NCBI RefSeq assembly: GCF_035046505.1
Contig: NC_089822.1
Span: 102,742,659 to 102,806,658 of the forward strand
DNA: 64,000 nucleotides
Source: Tiliqua scincoides
Lineage: Eukaryota; Chordata; Lepidosauria; Squamata; Scincidae
Direction of reading: 5' to 3'
Below, piece after piece: positions 31,765-44,269 of this stretch. The notes beneath the pieces were generated by a model that made no database searches, was not told the origin of the DNA, and saw only the letters and a list, made by a program, of their open reading frames with translations. Numbering within the stretch: position 1 is the stretch's first letter; every line of letters starts with the position of its first letter. Both the position numbers and the translations under genes were made by a program.

Positions 31765-34700
31765 GTAAGCAACATTCCTCTTGCTCCTCCTTCTCTTCCT
31801 CTGTTATCCTAGAATGTTGGTTTTCAGGTTCTATACCTTTAGATAACTCTGTATTGACTTGCTTGCCAGTGAACCCCTGAGCGCTTGGCATGAAATCTCT
31901 GCATCTTGCCGGAGGTTCTGGGGCCTCATTCATTTCATGCAGGGCATCAGGCCAAGACTGTTAGCCCTTTCCATTCACTATGTATGAACCCAGTGCGTCC
32001 ACTGGAAAACACCTGATAACTCACCATTAACTGAATGTAGTGGAAGAGCAGTAATGGCGGGGAGATGTATTCGTCTACCATTACTGATCTTCTTATTGAT
32101 GAATCCCCAATAAACTTCTAAGGAACTGGGTTGCCTAAAACAGATTGAAAACTGTTTTATCTATCTGAGAAAGTTAGCAAATCCAGTCAGGTTAGCAAAT
32201 CCAGGAGCAGGGGTGGTCAAATGTGGCTCTTTGATATATAATGTGCAGCTCTCAGAAATACGTTGACTGAGCTCCTTTTTGCATCACAATTAATATAAAG
32301 GTAAATAAGAAATTTTCAAGCCTTATAATTATTTACCAAGTATAAACTGAGAGTTCACTGGTATAAAACTTAACATAAGTTTAATGTTCATGGTGAGTGA
32401 ATATATTTAAAATTTAAATGCTTCTTAATAATGTGGTTCTCAAGCATCTATCTTGTGACTCCCGTGGCTCTCAAATATCTGAAGTTTGTTGTTTGCGGCT
32501 CTAATGTTAAACAAGTTTGACTACCCCTCTCTGTTATAGAGAGATGTGAAGGTGGTGTGATAAAGATATTGATGCCTGTGGTGTTCATTCCATCACCGTG
32601 TCCGATTAAACAGTTTTTGCAAGTTTGTGAAGCGCTACAGAATTACCTTGTCTTTACCAAAGACAAGAATGATATGAAGTATACAAATCACCAGCAATAA
32701 AAATGCATCTATCCTACTCCTTTAAGACATTAAAAAAAAAAATTGTCCTATGTTTCCATCCTCTGACTGCTCAAAGCTTCTCTTCCAAAGAGCCTCTAGA
32801 GGGCATAGTCCCTGTTCTGCCTCTTCAGTTCTAGTCAGAATTGGCAGATCAAAATTATTTTAAGAAAGGAGTAAATAGAAAGGGCTGGGGTACAGAGGTA
32901 TTGGTGGTGACTGCATTTTTATGGCCCTTGGATATTGTAAAATAATATCATCTTATAATAACAGGTGTTTGGCAGCCTATGAGCCTTGTGGATTATATTA
33001 TGTATACTTAAATTATTTTTCCACCCCTTCAGTTTCTTTAAACCTCTATGTCCTCTTCTTGTGGCACTCCTTGACACCAGTGACTCTGTGCGTATGTGTA
33101 CATGCACACGTGCATACGAACTGATCCCAGTTCGAGGTTGCCAAAAGAGACAATTGCCCTAGCTGCTGAATCTGCAGAGTGTACCAAATAGCCATAATTA
33201 TATTTTAAAATGTGTCTCTTATGATACATTATCAAAATGTATAGTGTACATGGAGGAAAGTCTAGCATTTTGCAGAGACCCTGGTGAGTGCAGTGAGAGG
33301 GTTTCAGTGATCCCTTGCAGGATCCCTTGCAGGATCACTGTCATTAGAAGTCAGGCCACTCAGTATCAGGAGTGCAGTTGACAGCAGTTGGCTTTTCCTC
33401 ACAGAAGTGAATGGGAGCCAGTATCTGGAAGAAAGTCAAGAGGTGCATTCAGGGCAAGGATGGCTTATCCTTGAGACTAACTGAAACTGTTTCTTCAGGC
33501 AGCGCATTGGTGGGAGACACCCATCTCTGCCTGCCTGCATGCCTCTACTGTTCCTTCTCCTTCTGCTCCCTGGATTGGAAAAGGAAGAGGGAGACAGAGA
33601 AGAAGGGGAAACATAGAGGGGAGAAGAGTGCTAAGCTAGAACATTGGAGAGTGGAAGGAGCAGAGGCTGTCATATCATTGGGTAAGAGAGGGTAGCATTT
33701 GGCATGCTGCCTTAGGCAACAGGAGATCTTGGCCCCGAATCTGAGACATCATTGGGATGAGCACTAAACCTGCCACAGTGATCCCAGTATCTGGGTCAGA
33801 TTTAGGTTTAGTCCATACTTAACTCTGCCCCAGATTTCAGCCCATTGACTTTTACCAGCCGATCTTAATAGGAGCAATTGAATATCAAGCAAGGTGTGTA
33901 TGGATGGAAATCCCACCACTTCATATGCTTTAGCAGAGTTTGGGTTTGATTTGGGCACGCAGGAGTGTGATGCTAGAGTGTGATCAAACCTTGGGAGGTG
34001 GTGTGTCACTGATACACAGCCCCACACACACTTTGCAATAACATTTTTAACATGAGAACATTGCTTTCACTCAAAGTGTCCAATTGTGGTAAAAGATCCA
34101 GTGTCCCATGTTTATCCCCAGCTGCTCTTCATTATTACTTTCCCAGAAATTCTGACTTGCTAAAGAAGGCAGCGTGGAAAATGATTCATTTTCTTAGCTT
34201 CAAGGGCTAATGAAGCACCAAGTAGGCAAGGACAGGAGATTTGGCACCTGTCTCCTTTCCATGGAGCAGGGAGGCTGCACACTGTGTAAGTACAAGGAAG
34301 AAGGGTGAGGGTACCCTCACATGTTCTCCTGCCTGCTCTCCCCCCAATCCATGAGAGGTGACTTGGGAGGATTCGGGTGGCATGGGGACACATGCATTCC
34401 TGTTGATGAGGGTGGCAAAGAGAAATTTCTGCAGTCAGTTTTCTATTAATCTGTTTTGAATACTTTTCAGTTTCTTTCCATCTTGGTTTACCTTTCGTTA
34501 CTAATGGTCATCCTCGTTTATTTATTTATTTATTTATTCACATTTTTATACCGCCCTTCCTCCAAAGAGCTCAGAGCGGTTTACACAGCTGCTCCTCCCC
34601 TCCTTCTTGTCCTCACAACAACCCTGTGAGGTAGGTGAGGCTGAGAGAAAGTGACTGGCCCAAGGTCACCCAGGAAGCTTTGTGGCTGAGGGGAGATTTT

Positions 34701-37700
34701 GAACCTGGATCATCCAGGTCTAAGTCCACCTCCCAAACCACTACACCATCCTGGCTCTCAAGTTTTTTAAAGAAGTCTCATAAATGTACAGCCAGTAATG
34801 GAGGGTGTTGCGCTTCTTCTTCTCAGCAGTGATTTTTTTAAAGCACAAAACACAACACAAAATGTTACATTAGAAAAATCTGGATGGTTTAGGTCAAAGG
34901 CCCATCTATTCCAGCATCCTGTTTCCTACAGTGGCTCACCAGCCACATCTGAGAATCCCACAAATAGGAGAGAAAGGAATACCTCTCTCCCATCATTGCA
35001 CCTGGGTAACTCATATTCAGAGGCATGCAGCAGCTGAACCCAGATGTAGCCCATAGCCATTATGACTAGTAGCCATCCTATATTGCCACCTGTCCTCCAT
35101 GCATTTGTCTATTTAAGCAATTCAGGTTTATGGCTATCATTACATTTTGTGACAATGAATTCCACTGACTAATTATGTACTGTATGAAGACATATCTCCT
35201 TTTGTCCTTACTAAACAGTCAGCCAACCAGTTGCATTCTGTGCCCCCTGATTCTAGTATTATGAGGGACAAAAATGTTTTTCTATCCGCTCTCGCTACAC
35301 CATGCACAATCATATACATTTCAATCATGTGCCCCCTTAATTCCCTTTTTTCCAAGCTAAAAAATCCCAAATGTTGTAGCCTTTCCTCATATGGAAAACG
35401 TTCCACCGTTCTGAACATTTTGGTTATCCTCTTTTGCACCTTTCTAGCCCTTCTTCAGGTGCAGCAACCAAAAGAGTACACAATATTCCTAAGAGCCTCA
35501 CCATAGATTTCTATAGGGATGTTATCATATTAGCAGTCTTCTTCTTGATCTTTTTCCTAATGACCCCAAGTATGGAATTTGCCTGCTTCACAGCTGCCAC
35601 ACACTGCCGGTCAACATTTTCACTGAGTTATCCACCACAACCCCACAATCTTTTTCCTAGTTCATCATGGAAAGCTTAGGCCCCATCAGTGTATATGTGA
35701 AGCTGGGATTTTCTGTCCTATATGCATTTGCTTGCCCATTTACCATAACATGCCCATAACATGGAGAGGTCCTTTTGGAGCTCTTTGCAATCTCTTTTCG
35801 TTTTTATCACCCTGAAAGTGTGGTGTCATCTACAGACATGACCATCATCATCGATATTGAGCATCACTGCAAACTAGATGAGAAAAGCTCTGATCCTCTG
35901 TTGATGCCCATCTTGCTCAGCCATTGCAATTTCCATAAACTATGAACATTAAGTGCTGCGGTGCATGTTATTGATGAATTGGGTTGGCTGACTCATTTGC
36001 CACAAGCAGAAGCTGAAGTGTTGCATGACATGCTCAACCCACATTGAGATTATTTGTGCTTACGTTCAGAGTTTCAGCCTCTGCTCATGGTGAATTAGTC
36101 GGATGACCTGTTTGGTACATAAAGTGTCCATTGTGACCTACAGGCTTGTTTGAACTAGCTAACAAGTTACAACGCTCCCATCAGTGCAGGCATCAGAATA
36201 ATTCTCATAGTAGTCAGGAGCTTGACCAAAAACATTTCACTTTCACTACGGACTGCACATTGCAGGCAAAAGTTTTATATATTCAAAGGATTATACAGAG
36301 ATACATGTTTGCAAATTAACCAGGTGATGGGCCAGCCAATCCTACCTAAATTCCCTCGTGCTGATGCAGCAGTGCCAGTGTTGCTTCCATTGCATCCTGC
36401 AGGGGAATTTTGGCTGCTGGAGGTCTGCTCAGGGTAATGGGACATTTGCCCCCTTGCCCCAGGGTAAGTAAGACTCAGCAGTGACAACAGGTTAACACAG
36501 ACTTGTGCCAGTGATATTGCTGGCACAAGTTTGCGTTGACCCATGTCAGTGGATCAGGCCAGGGAAGGGGGATAGGATGTGATGTGCACTGGCACCACCA
36601 ATCCAGCCCTCCAGGTTTAATTTGTCCATCCCCCCTGCCCTCATCGCCACCTTCCCCCCCCCATTTCACCCTTTCCCGTCTTCTCCCCGTCCTTCCCCAC
36701 CTCTGCACAGACTCACCTGCTCCAGTGGGCATTGCTTCAGTCACCAGTATGCTGTTCTTCAAACCACTGCAAAGTGCTTTATGGCAGTTTTGTAACAGGA
36801 CAAAGGCCTGGCACTGTGGTGGAGCACACGCTCTGCTGGCACGCCAGTTGCATAGGATTGGAGCCTCATTCTCTCACACAGCCCAAACAGAGCTTATGAG
36901 AGTATGAATATGGAAGTCTTCCAAGAAATCAGAGAAGCTAAACATTGCTCTGCAGGAAAATATGTCCCTCTTTTCATTCCACCAATACAGATTTTTCAAA
37001 GCATCATAGCCCAGACATGGAAAAAGGGAAACAGGTCATCCTTACTAGCAGAAGCTGTAACTATTCCAGGGAACAGCTTCAGTACAGAAAGTAGCTCTTA
37101 GTTGCAAATGCAATCCATAGTTCTTCCAGGTTGGATTGTGTAAAAACCTAAACAGCAACATCAGAACCCAGTGTTTTGACAATAACTTCCCTGTGGCCAT
37201 TCTTTGCAGCATAAGAACATACGAACAGCCCCACTGGATCAGGCCATAGGCCCATCTAGTCCAGCTTCCTGTATCTCACAGTGGCCCACCAAATGCCTCA
37301 GGGAGCACACAAGACAACAAGAGACCTGCATCCTGGTGCGCTCCCTTGCATTGGCATTCTGACATAGCCCATTTCTAAAATGAGGAGGTTACACATACAC
37401 ATCATGGCTTGAAATCCGTAATAGATTTTTCCTCCAGAAACTTATCCAATCCCCTTTTAAAGGCATTTAGGCCAGATGCCGTCACCTCATCCTGTGGCAA
37501 GGAGTTCCACAGACCAACCACACCAGCATGCTTCATTTGTAACAGAAGTTATGTGTTTGATTCTTCATGCGATGAAGGCAATACTACTGGCGATACCATT
37601 GCCCTTCCTTGAAATTATTGCTGTATCTTTGTAGGTGCTAAACACTTACTTTTCTATAGTTGGCTGCAAATTAAATTATTCACTAGGAGGCTGAGCATTC

Positions 37701-40700
37701 TGTTTTTGAGGAATTTCTCCAGTCATTTACATACCGCATTATGTGAAATCATGTCAAATTGTGTGAAAACGTATCACCTCATTGTGTCAGATCACGTGGA
37801 CTGTGGTGAGCTCCATACCAGATGAGTCCAGCAAATGATGAAGTTGACATTTGGGTTATTTAGATGGCAATGAGGTTAAAGAGGGAGGATAGTTTGCTCT
37901 AAAATGCATTGTTTAGGTAGTGTGCCATTTTTGAACTTTTAAAATTATTTTTGGCATATATAAACAGCATTGAAAACAAAGACTCAACAACGCGGTGGGA
38001 AAAGTCTAAGGACAAGAAGTTGAAGAGGAGAGTTTGGAAATTTCCTTCCCTGTTATCATCCCTTTAGACTAGGAGCATCCCTGGTTGAGAATAGATTGGA
38101 GGTAGAACTGATAGCCTGTCGGTGCCAATGTTGTAAATAAACAAATTTGTTATTAGAGTCAGGAAAGACCATCTGTTTTTGAATTATTCAAGCTTAGATA
38201 TCTGACAACTGTTGGACATCTTTTTTTATCCTCTGGCGAAAGCAGAGGGAAAGAAACAATTGTCTCCTTTCACCCAGATGTTTTCATCATCAGGATCAAA
38301 GGGAGGAAGGGAATTCTGTTCCCCAAGACAGAGCAGAACACCTGCAAAACCCTGTAATAGCATTTTTCTGTCATTGGTAGCATGTAGGCTGAAGACAAGA
38401 CATAGTTTTAAGAGAGTTGAAAGTGGCTCATTTTTCATTATGTAGGTGTACATTTATTTCTTTTGTCCTGCTATTGTCTCTGATCAAGCAGTTGGCAGGA
38501 TTTTGAAAGAGCTTACAAATCTGCAAAGCTTGTTTGTTGAAGGGGTGAGACAGCACGAGCCGCAATCTTTCTCTTTAAACCATTTTCAGCTCTCTGGAAA
38601 CACTGTCGCATTACTCCAGTCTAAGCTGTGAATTGTTATTCGCTCCTTCTTCATTGTCTCCCTGTATTTAGGTGGTGAGCTTCTTCAGTCTGCGTTATGA
38701 CACTGCTCCCACCTGGATGGTGCTGGCTGTGCTCTGGTGCTCAATGGTGCAGACTCTGCTGCTCCCTTCTTTCATCTGGTCCTGTGAACGTTACCGCGCT
38801 GATGTCCGTACGGTGTGGGAACAATGTGTGGCAATAATGTCAGAGGAAGATGGGGATGATGGTGAGCTCTCCAGCTCCATGTTCTTTCTGTGATGTCCAT
38901 AGAAAGAGGAGGGAGGCACACACTGTGGTGAGGGTGGAGAAGCCTGCTTTTCAGGTCCAGGAATGCTGTGATAATTATGGGTTGCACAAAGAACCACTTT
39001 CTTTTATTTGTCCAGAATCTATTGGCAATCAGTTAATCTGGCTGACTTCGGGCCCAATCCTATCCAGTTTTCCAGTGCCAGTGCAACTGTGCCAATGGGG
39101 CGTACACTGAATTCTGTGGTGGGGAGATAGTCACAAAGGCCTCCTCAAGGTATGGGAACATTTGTTCCCTTCCCTCGAGTCTGCATTGCAGCTGCACTGG
39201 TGCTGGGAAGGTTGGATAGGATGGGGCCTTCTACTTCTAGCACTTTGAGATAGGGAATAAAGATTCTCTCTCTTCACTTTCTCCGCTCTGTTCATAATCA
39301 CTTTGATACAGTCAACTATTTTAAAGTTTTTATACAGTTAACTGTTTTTAAAACTGCACTTGGGTTGAACGCACTGCAGGTTGAACATGCACTCAGGTTA
39401 ATAATAACTATTATTATTAATGCAACACAGTAAAATATGTTTAGTCTTCAATATATCCTGCTTGATAGTAGTAAGAGCCCAAACCTATCTGACTTTCCAG
39501 CAGCACTTAGACTTCCACAATGCAGCCCTGATGTAAGGGATCAAAATTCTCTTACCTTCAGGAGGCCTCTGTGACTGCTGCCTCACTGCAGGATGTGGCA
39601 CATGCCCTGTTGTCATGCATGCATCAGTGCTGGAATGTTGGATAGGACTGAGCCCCAAGTTATTTAATAATCATCTTACTGACAAAAACGTGTAAAAATA
39701 AAAGCCTACAAAATTAAAGAATGAAGCCATCTTTTTCCACAATTCTTTTTCACCTGTCATTTTTCTACAGATCATAGGGAAGTGCTGATAAGTTGCAGGA
39801 GCTATAGAAGAATGGGAGCACCTACCATTAGATAGCGTTATGGCTGAATTTAATTTGTGTATTCAATATATATCGGGCTTCCCATTCCTAACCTGCCCTG
39901 GAGCAGGCAGGCAGGCTGGCCTGCACTGCGGCCATTGCTGGGCTGGACTGGGTTGCAGCACAATGCAGAGTAAGGGGAATTCCTTCTGCTTACCCCATGT
40001 CACATGGCAGCTGCCCCTATAGGGCTACTCAGATCTGCACCACGTAAAGAGGTGTCACAGATCTGAGCAGCCCAGTGTAAGGCCAGATTGCCCAGGAGGG
40101 GGGGTTTAGGATCCAACCTAAGTGCCGGATCCTGGTCCTGCTCCCCTCCTGGGCCTAGTCCTCCCACCACCTTGCCCACTGCCTGCTCTCCCCTCACTCC
40201 AGAACACCCCCATTCTGCCCTCTCAGACCCCCACACCAGCCTGACTTGGTCAGTGTGAACTCACCCTTCCACTGGTGCAGCAGGGCCAGATTTGGCCTCC
40301 AGAGGCCAGTGTATGTCAATGCACCAGTCTTCTGACGGCCATGGTGGCACAGAAGTGCCTTATGGCACTTTTGCAACACCTCTGGACCGGCACAAGAGAC
40401 TTCCACCGGCCCAAGAGCACTTCTGGATTGTGCTCTAAATCTCATTTTATCGTACGTAATTTTAAGGGCTCTAACAATTCCATGATAAAATATTGCAACA
40501 ATATAACAATAAAATACACCCTATTTAAAATGAAACAACCTTTGAAACTTAAAACAACAGTAATAGGCACAGGCAGGTTAAATAACATTAAAAGTAGTAG
40601 GCAAATATTGTATAGAATAGGAAAATCTAGTATTTTTAGGCATAATCTTCTGGGAATTTCTTCTGCACAAGCCCCATGGAAATAACAGCCCAATCCTAAT

Positions 40701-43193
40701 GTGCATTGGAACAGGGAGGCCAGCTGGCTACTGCGCAACTAAGAGTAAGGGGAATCACTTCCTCTTATTCCATGTCATGTGGCAGCGGCCCAAATGGAGC
40801 TACTTGGATCTGCACCACCTAAAAGGGCGGTGCCCAGTTCTCCCACCGGCCTACCTGCCGCCCACCTTCCCCCTACCCCAAAACACCTCAGACCACCCTC
40901 TCCCCACCCTCCTCAGACCCCTGTGCTGGCCGACGCAGGCCAGAGCAAACTTACCAGGTGCTGGAGCTCTGGAGGCTGAATTCTGCCTCTGGAGGCTGGC
41001 TTGCATCTGTGTGCTGTCCTGCCTCCTCCTGCGGCGGCACAAAAGTTCCTTACAGGCACTTTTGCGACACCTCCAGGCTGGCACAAAGGGCCTAAGCAGC
41101 CCTTTGGGGTGGGCCCTAAATGTAGTTGTGCAAGTTGTGCTCTTCTGCAACTCCTACACCTTTCATTGGAGCTTATACTGAAGAATTTCCTGGAGAATTC
41201 TTCCCTATATGTAGCTTTTGGAGAATGAATTCTTAATCGGGCTTCCCAATCCTAACCTGCCCTGATTAGGCTGGAGGCAGGCACGTAGCCCCTCATTTCT
41301 ACAGTCACTAGCAGACTTGCACCAAGAAACAATCAATATTTCAACTGCTTTTCATGTGTGGCATTCCTAGTTTGCTAACATATGTTACAGCATTTTATTG
41401 AAATCAAATAGCGTGCAATTGATGGATCAAATAGCATCAATTACACCCCTGGTTGACCAGCCAGGAGATAAAGACCTTGCATGTGCATTTGTTTGACCAA
41501 AACAAAAATGAAGATGAAATGAAAATAAAAGATTATAATAAAGGGGGAAATCGTTATGTAGGAGAATACAGCTCCTTCAGGAGTTGAAGTTTGCATAGCT
41601 TTATCCCCTGATAAAGAGCTATCTCAAAACTGGATGGGATTGCATTTGATATTTTTCCTCCCATTAAATTGTCTCCTGCAAATATCAGAGCTTCTTTTTT
41701 TTTTTTTTTAAATCCTCCAGATGGCACTGGGGATGATTATGGTGACGGAAGAATCTGCAAGGTGCGTTTTGATGCCAATGGCGCTGCAGCTATTAAGCGG
41801 GACCCCAAGCTGCTTCCAGTGCACCACATGCTCTTGCCCCATGACAGAGTGCACTACCTGCAGGTAAGCTGCTCCCTCTCCCATGGTCAGTCTTGAGAGG
41901 ATTTGGTTATTAGTCTGAAACACAATCCACTCATACCTACCAATGTTTAGAACATATAAACAGAGATCTCAGCATAGGAGGCTGCCTTATACGGAATCAG
42001 ACTGTTGGTCCATCTAGCCCATGCAGGGGTCTTCCCTAACCCCATTCCCTCAGATTTTTTTTTAAATTGGAGATTATGGGGGCTGAACTTGGGACCTTCT
42101 ACATGCAAAGTACATGCTCTATCACTGAGTGTGCCCTAAAAGGCAATGGTTTGAGCTTACCCAGTAATAAAGCCCAAAGATGTTATAGGGGACATTTAGC
42201 TGCTGCCAAGCTGTCACCCCTTTTCATATCTGCTCAGCATTGTATAGTGAAATAAGACAGATACATGGTGTGAAATCATGGTTCTTTGTTTCCCTGCTTC
42301 TGCTTTACTTCCGTGGTTGCCACCATGTTTTTTCAGTAGAGGTTACCTAGGAGACAATGGAATGGGATTTTGGATTGATATCAGTAGCCACATGTCCCTG
42401 TTGCATCTTGTTTGGACCTCGTGAACATATGCCCTGAAGTACATTTGAACATTTGCACAATAATGGTATCAATCACATTTACACCCAATCCTTCCTGCAA
42501 AGAATTCAAAATGGTGTGGGGATATGCCAGTCCCTTCATCTCTCTTGTGTGTATGTGTGTGTGAAAGAGACAGAGAGTGAGTGAATTTTCTTTCATGTGT
42601 CCTAATGAATCTTTTCTTACTGCACTTACTTGTACATGGCAAACAATCCCTTTCTCCCTTCCTTTTAGGTCCCCATCTCTCGGAGGATGTCCCATGATGA
42701 AACCAACATCTTCTCTTCCCACCGCTCCACTCCTTCCTTCCTTCACAAGTGGTCCTCATCTGATGACATCCGAGTGGCCACTCCCCACAAACCTGGAAGA
42801 GCCCCTGGTTTTCTGCCCCCGGAATTCCACAACTACCATCACCGTCGTCGACCTCATGAAGACGAACTCACAACACTTCGACAGTTCCTGGAAGCTGGAC
42901 TGGCTGCACGGGGACCTGGTCCTGGTTCTAGTGCCTGCTTTTTCCGTGATGAGATTACCACCTTCATTGATGAAACACCAGCACCCTCTCCAGCTGGCAG
43001 TCCACGCCACTCACGCCTCCCCTTCATAGTGCAGCGTGAGAGACGCCACTCCCTAGATGGTGCTGCGCTGGAAGATGGCTCTGACAAGAATAGACGGTGT
43101 TCTGTGACTGGTGGTGAACAGCTGTACCTTTATAGTGGAGACCAGGATCCTAGCAAATGGATTATGGTGGCTCATGAGGCAAAGACCTTCTAG
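30898..43193 (+). CDS. GPR162: GPR162, orphan seven-transmembrane receptor-like protein
   Basis: Coding exons 30898-31764, 38672-38861, 41721-41863 and 42669-43193 join in phases 0, 1 and 0 to give 574 residues plus stop; human has 588. The first exon encodes TM1-TM6: [12 protein letters not shown] (TM1), [20 protein letters not shown] (TM2), [20 protein letters not shown] (TM3), [17 protein letters not shown] (TM4), [16 protein letters not shown] (TM5) and ISAIVFLYD (TM6). Exon 2 carries TM7 ([18 protein letters not shown]). TM3 ends in HRM rather than the DRY motif of class A receptors, as in mammalian GPR162. The long tail has conserved blocks [30 protein letters not shown] and RRCSVTGG. 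The ligand is unknown; the paralogue is GPR153. Start chosen because MNRGGG matches human MARGGA. Confidence 0.95.
32208..32529. mobile_element. hAT-like non-autonomous element, AT-rich
   Basis: CAGGGGTGGTCAAATGTGGC at the left pairs loosely with AAGTTTGACTACCCCT at the right, and GGCTCT occurs near both ends. No clean target duplication found. Confidence 0.6.
34515..34763 (-). mobile_element. Sauria SINE (tRNA-derived)
   Basis: Antisense copy: TTTATTTATTTATTTATTC, TTTATACCGCCCTTCC, CTCACAACAACCCTGTGAGG, GGCCCAAGGTCACCCAGGAA and a GAACCTGGATC box B region, ending ACACCATCCTGGCTCTC. Confidence 0.9.
34870..35910 (-). mobile_element. CR1 LINE, long 3' UTR copy
   Basis: About 1 kb matching the sauropsid CR1 3' UTR in antisense: CAAAGGCCCATCTATTCCAG, TATGACTAGTAGCCATCC, TTCTAGTATTATGAGGGACA, GTAGCCTTTCCTCATATGG, CCATCAGTGTATATGTGAAG, AGTGTGGTGTCATCTACAG. 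The right boundary is approximate. Confidence 0.85.
36332..36867. mobile_element. C-type GC-rich element
   Basis: Begins CCAGCCAATCCTACC and ends GCATAGGATTGGAGCC. The interior is GC-rich with pyrimidine tracts. Confidence 0.55.
37206..37530 (-). mobile_element. CR1 LINE 3' end
   Basis: CATAAGAACATACGAACAG, GGATCAGGCCATAGGCCCAT, CTAGTCCAGCTTCCTGTATC, AGAAACTTATCCAATCCCCT, GCAAGGAGTTCCACAGACCA. The ATAAGAAC start is the antisense of the CR1 3' repeat. Confidence 0.88.
38672..38861 (+). CDS. GPR162: GPR162 coding exon 2 (TM7)
   Basis: Acceptor CCTGTATTTAG. It encodes [20 protein letters not shown] through [17 protein letters not shown] to SEEDGDD and exits in phase 1 at donor GTGAGC. Confidence 0.95.
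39050..39228. mobile_element. A-type palindromic element, inverted body
   Basis: GGGCCCAATCCTATCCAGTT ... GGTTGGATAGGATGGGGCC. Internal order GGAGGCC...CCTCAAGGTATGG is the reverse complement of most other copies. Confidence 0.82.
39477..39655. mobile_element. A-type palindromic element
   Basis: GCCCAAACCTATCTGACTTT ... ATGTTGGATAGGACTGAGCC. Confidence 0.78.
39877..40438. mobile_element. C-type GC-rich element
   Basis: Starts TTCCCATTCCTAACCTGCCC. It includes AAGGGGAATTCCTTCTGCTT and CATGTCACATGGCAGCTGCC, shared with the next copy at 40687. The right boundary is uncertain. Confidence 0.5.
40687..41122. mobile_element. C-type GC-rich element
   Basis: Starts ACAGCCCAATCCTAATGTGC. Shares AAGGGGAATCACTTCCTCTT and CATGTCATGTGGCAGCGGCC with the 39877 copy, and ends near GGTGGGCCCTAAATG. 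Confidence 0.55.
41721..41863 (+). CDS. GPR162: GPR162 coding exon 3 (cytoplasmic tail)
   Basis: Preceded by a run of thymines and AATCCTCCAG. It encodes [17 protein letters not shown] and [13 protein letters not shown], matching human [16 protein letters not shown] and HMLFPPLERVHYLQ. Donor GTAAGC, phase 0 out. Confidence 0.94.
41964..42140 (-). mobile_element. tRNA-derived SINE (MIR/CORE-like)
   Basis: Antisense: GGAGGCTGCCTTATACGGAA, TGGTCCATCTAGCCCATG, CTGAACTTGGGACCTTCTAC and ATGCAAAGTACATGCTCTAT. The last two blocks are the reverse complement of a tRNA-like head with B and A boxes. Confidence 0.8.
42669..43193 (+). CDS. GPR162: GPR162 coding exon 4 (C-terminal tail and stop)
   Basis: Acceptor CTTCCTTTTAG. 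It starts [15 protein letters not shown] and runs through [21 protein letters not shown] and [18 protein letters not shown] to RRCSVTGGE, ending with TAG at 43191-43193. The last 20 residues differ from human. Confidence 0.94.
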   Translation, partial: VPISRRMSHDETNIFSSHRSTPSFLHKWSSSDDIRVATPHKPGRAPGFLPPEFHNYHHRRRPHEDELTTLRQFLEAGLAARGPGPGSSACFFRDEITTFIDETPAPSPAGSPRHSRLPFIVQRERRHSLDGAALEDGSDKNRRCSVTGGEQLYLYSGDQDPSKWIMVAHEAKTF

Positions 43194-43648
43194 GAGCTCA
43201 TCTTATGAAATGGCACCAAAGGATTTGCTATTCTCTGAATTTTTAAGTAAAACATGTTTCCCCACCCCAGGACCCAAGGGAAAATTTAGGTCCTAATGTT
43301 TCTCACTACATTGGTGGGGGAGGGAATGGTGTCCAGTCTGGGTCCTGAGGCACTGGGGAGGAAAGAAGAATGGGTACAGGTAAGTGGCATGGCTGGACGA
43401 CACTCCAGTATTTTGCTCTCAGGTGACCATTGTGAGTAGAATTCATTGAGGGCACTGTTGCCAACTTCCCACACCCTTGGTAGCATTCTTAGCTCCAAGT
43501 GTCCCTCTCTCTTTCTTAGCTCCTCCCTTTATGAGAAACACTTATTGGTTGCCAAGTGTGGGACAGGATGGTATTAAAAAATCTATATTTGGAGTGTCAC
43601 ATGTGTCTCATTTTTTAAATGTATTAATAATTATGTTCCTTCATTAAA
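43194..43648 (+). promoter_or_regulatory. GPR162: GPR162 3' UTR with candidate poly(A) signal ATTAAA
   Basis: About 450 bp without recognised repeats separate the stop from ATTAAA at 43643-43648. A hAT element begins at 43906, so a short 3' UTR ending near 43670 is plausible. No experimental support. Confidence 0.4.
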
Positions 43649-43905
43649 GCAAATCCATACATGCTTAATGAGACTTAACAGAGCCAACTGGTTGAGTCAC
43701 AGATCAACTCACCTACCATGACAGCACACTAGAGTCCACCTAGTGAGTTCATAATCAACCAGAAATTTGAATTGGGGACTTCCTGGCTCATAGCTCACGC
43801 TGTCAGCCGCTATCCCAGCTCTCATTTTGGCCTTGAATGGCTACAGTCTCAGCCCAAACTTCACTGAGAAAAGACAAGATGTACTTCAGTTCAAACCCCT
43901 TAGAC

Positions 43906-44254
43906 CAGTGTTTCTCAAACTGTGGGTTGGGACCCACTAGGTGGGTCATGAGCCAATTTCAGATGGGTCCCCATTCATTTCAATATTTAATTTTTAATAT
44001 ATTAGACTTGATGCTACCATGGCATGTGACTGCATTTGGGGAAATGTTACAGACCTGTATTTTTAACAAGCTACTCTGTATATTCTTTTAACTGATAGTA
44101 AATGGGACTTACTCCTGGATAAGTGGGTAGGATTGCAGCCTAAGATTGTTAAAAAATTTTCTGCTTGATGATGTCACTTCCAGTCATGACATCACTTCTA
44201 GTGGGTCCTGACAGATTCTCATGGGTTCTGGTGCTAAATGTGTGAGAACCACTG
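43906..44254. mobile_element. Non-autonomous hAT element with perfect duplication and captured B segment
   Basis: The ends CAGTGTTTCTCAAACTGTGG and ATGTGTGAGAACCACTG have a perfect 8-bp duplication CCTTAGAC at 43898-43905 and 44255-44262. Internally, 44094-44142 is half a B element (GGGACTTACTCCTGGATAAG). The copy at 50980-51333 has the same segment in the same place. Confidence 0.9.
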
Positions 44255-44269
44255 CCTTAGACTATATAG

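Larger units (their letters stand above)
31765..38671 (+). other. GPR162: GPR162 intron between coding exons 1 and 2
   Basis: 6.9 kb, mostly repeats: a hAT-like element at 32208, a Sauria SINE, two CR1 copies and a C-type element. There is a small palindrome near 33308 (CAGTGATCCCTTGCAGGATC). No internal exon seen. Confidence 0.8.
38862..41720 (+). other. GPR162: GPR162 intron between coding exons 2 and 3
   Basis: Dense in A and C elements (39050-41120). No exon seen. Confidence 0.8.

Noticed and set aside
31765-31812. Read-through end of GPR162 exon 1 as the true C terminus
   Set aside because: A consensus GTAAGC donor at 31765 and the conserved TM7 exon at 38672 show it is intron sequence.
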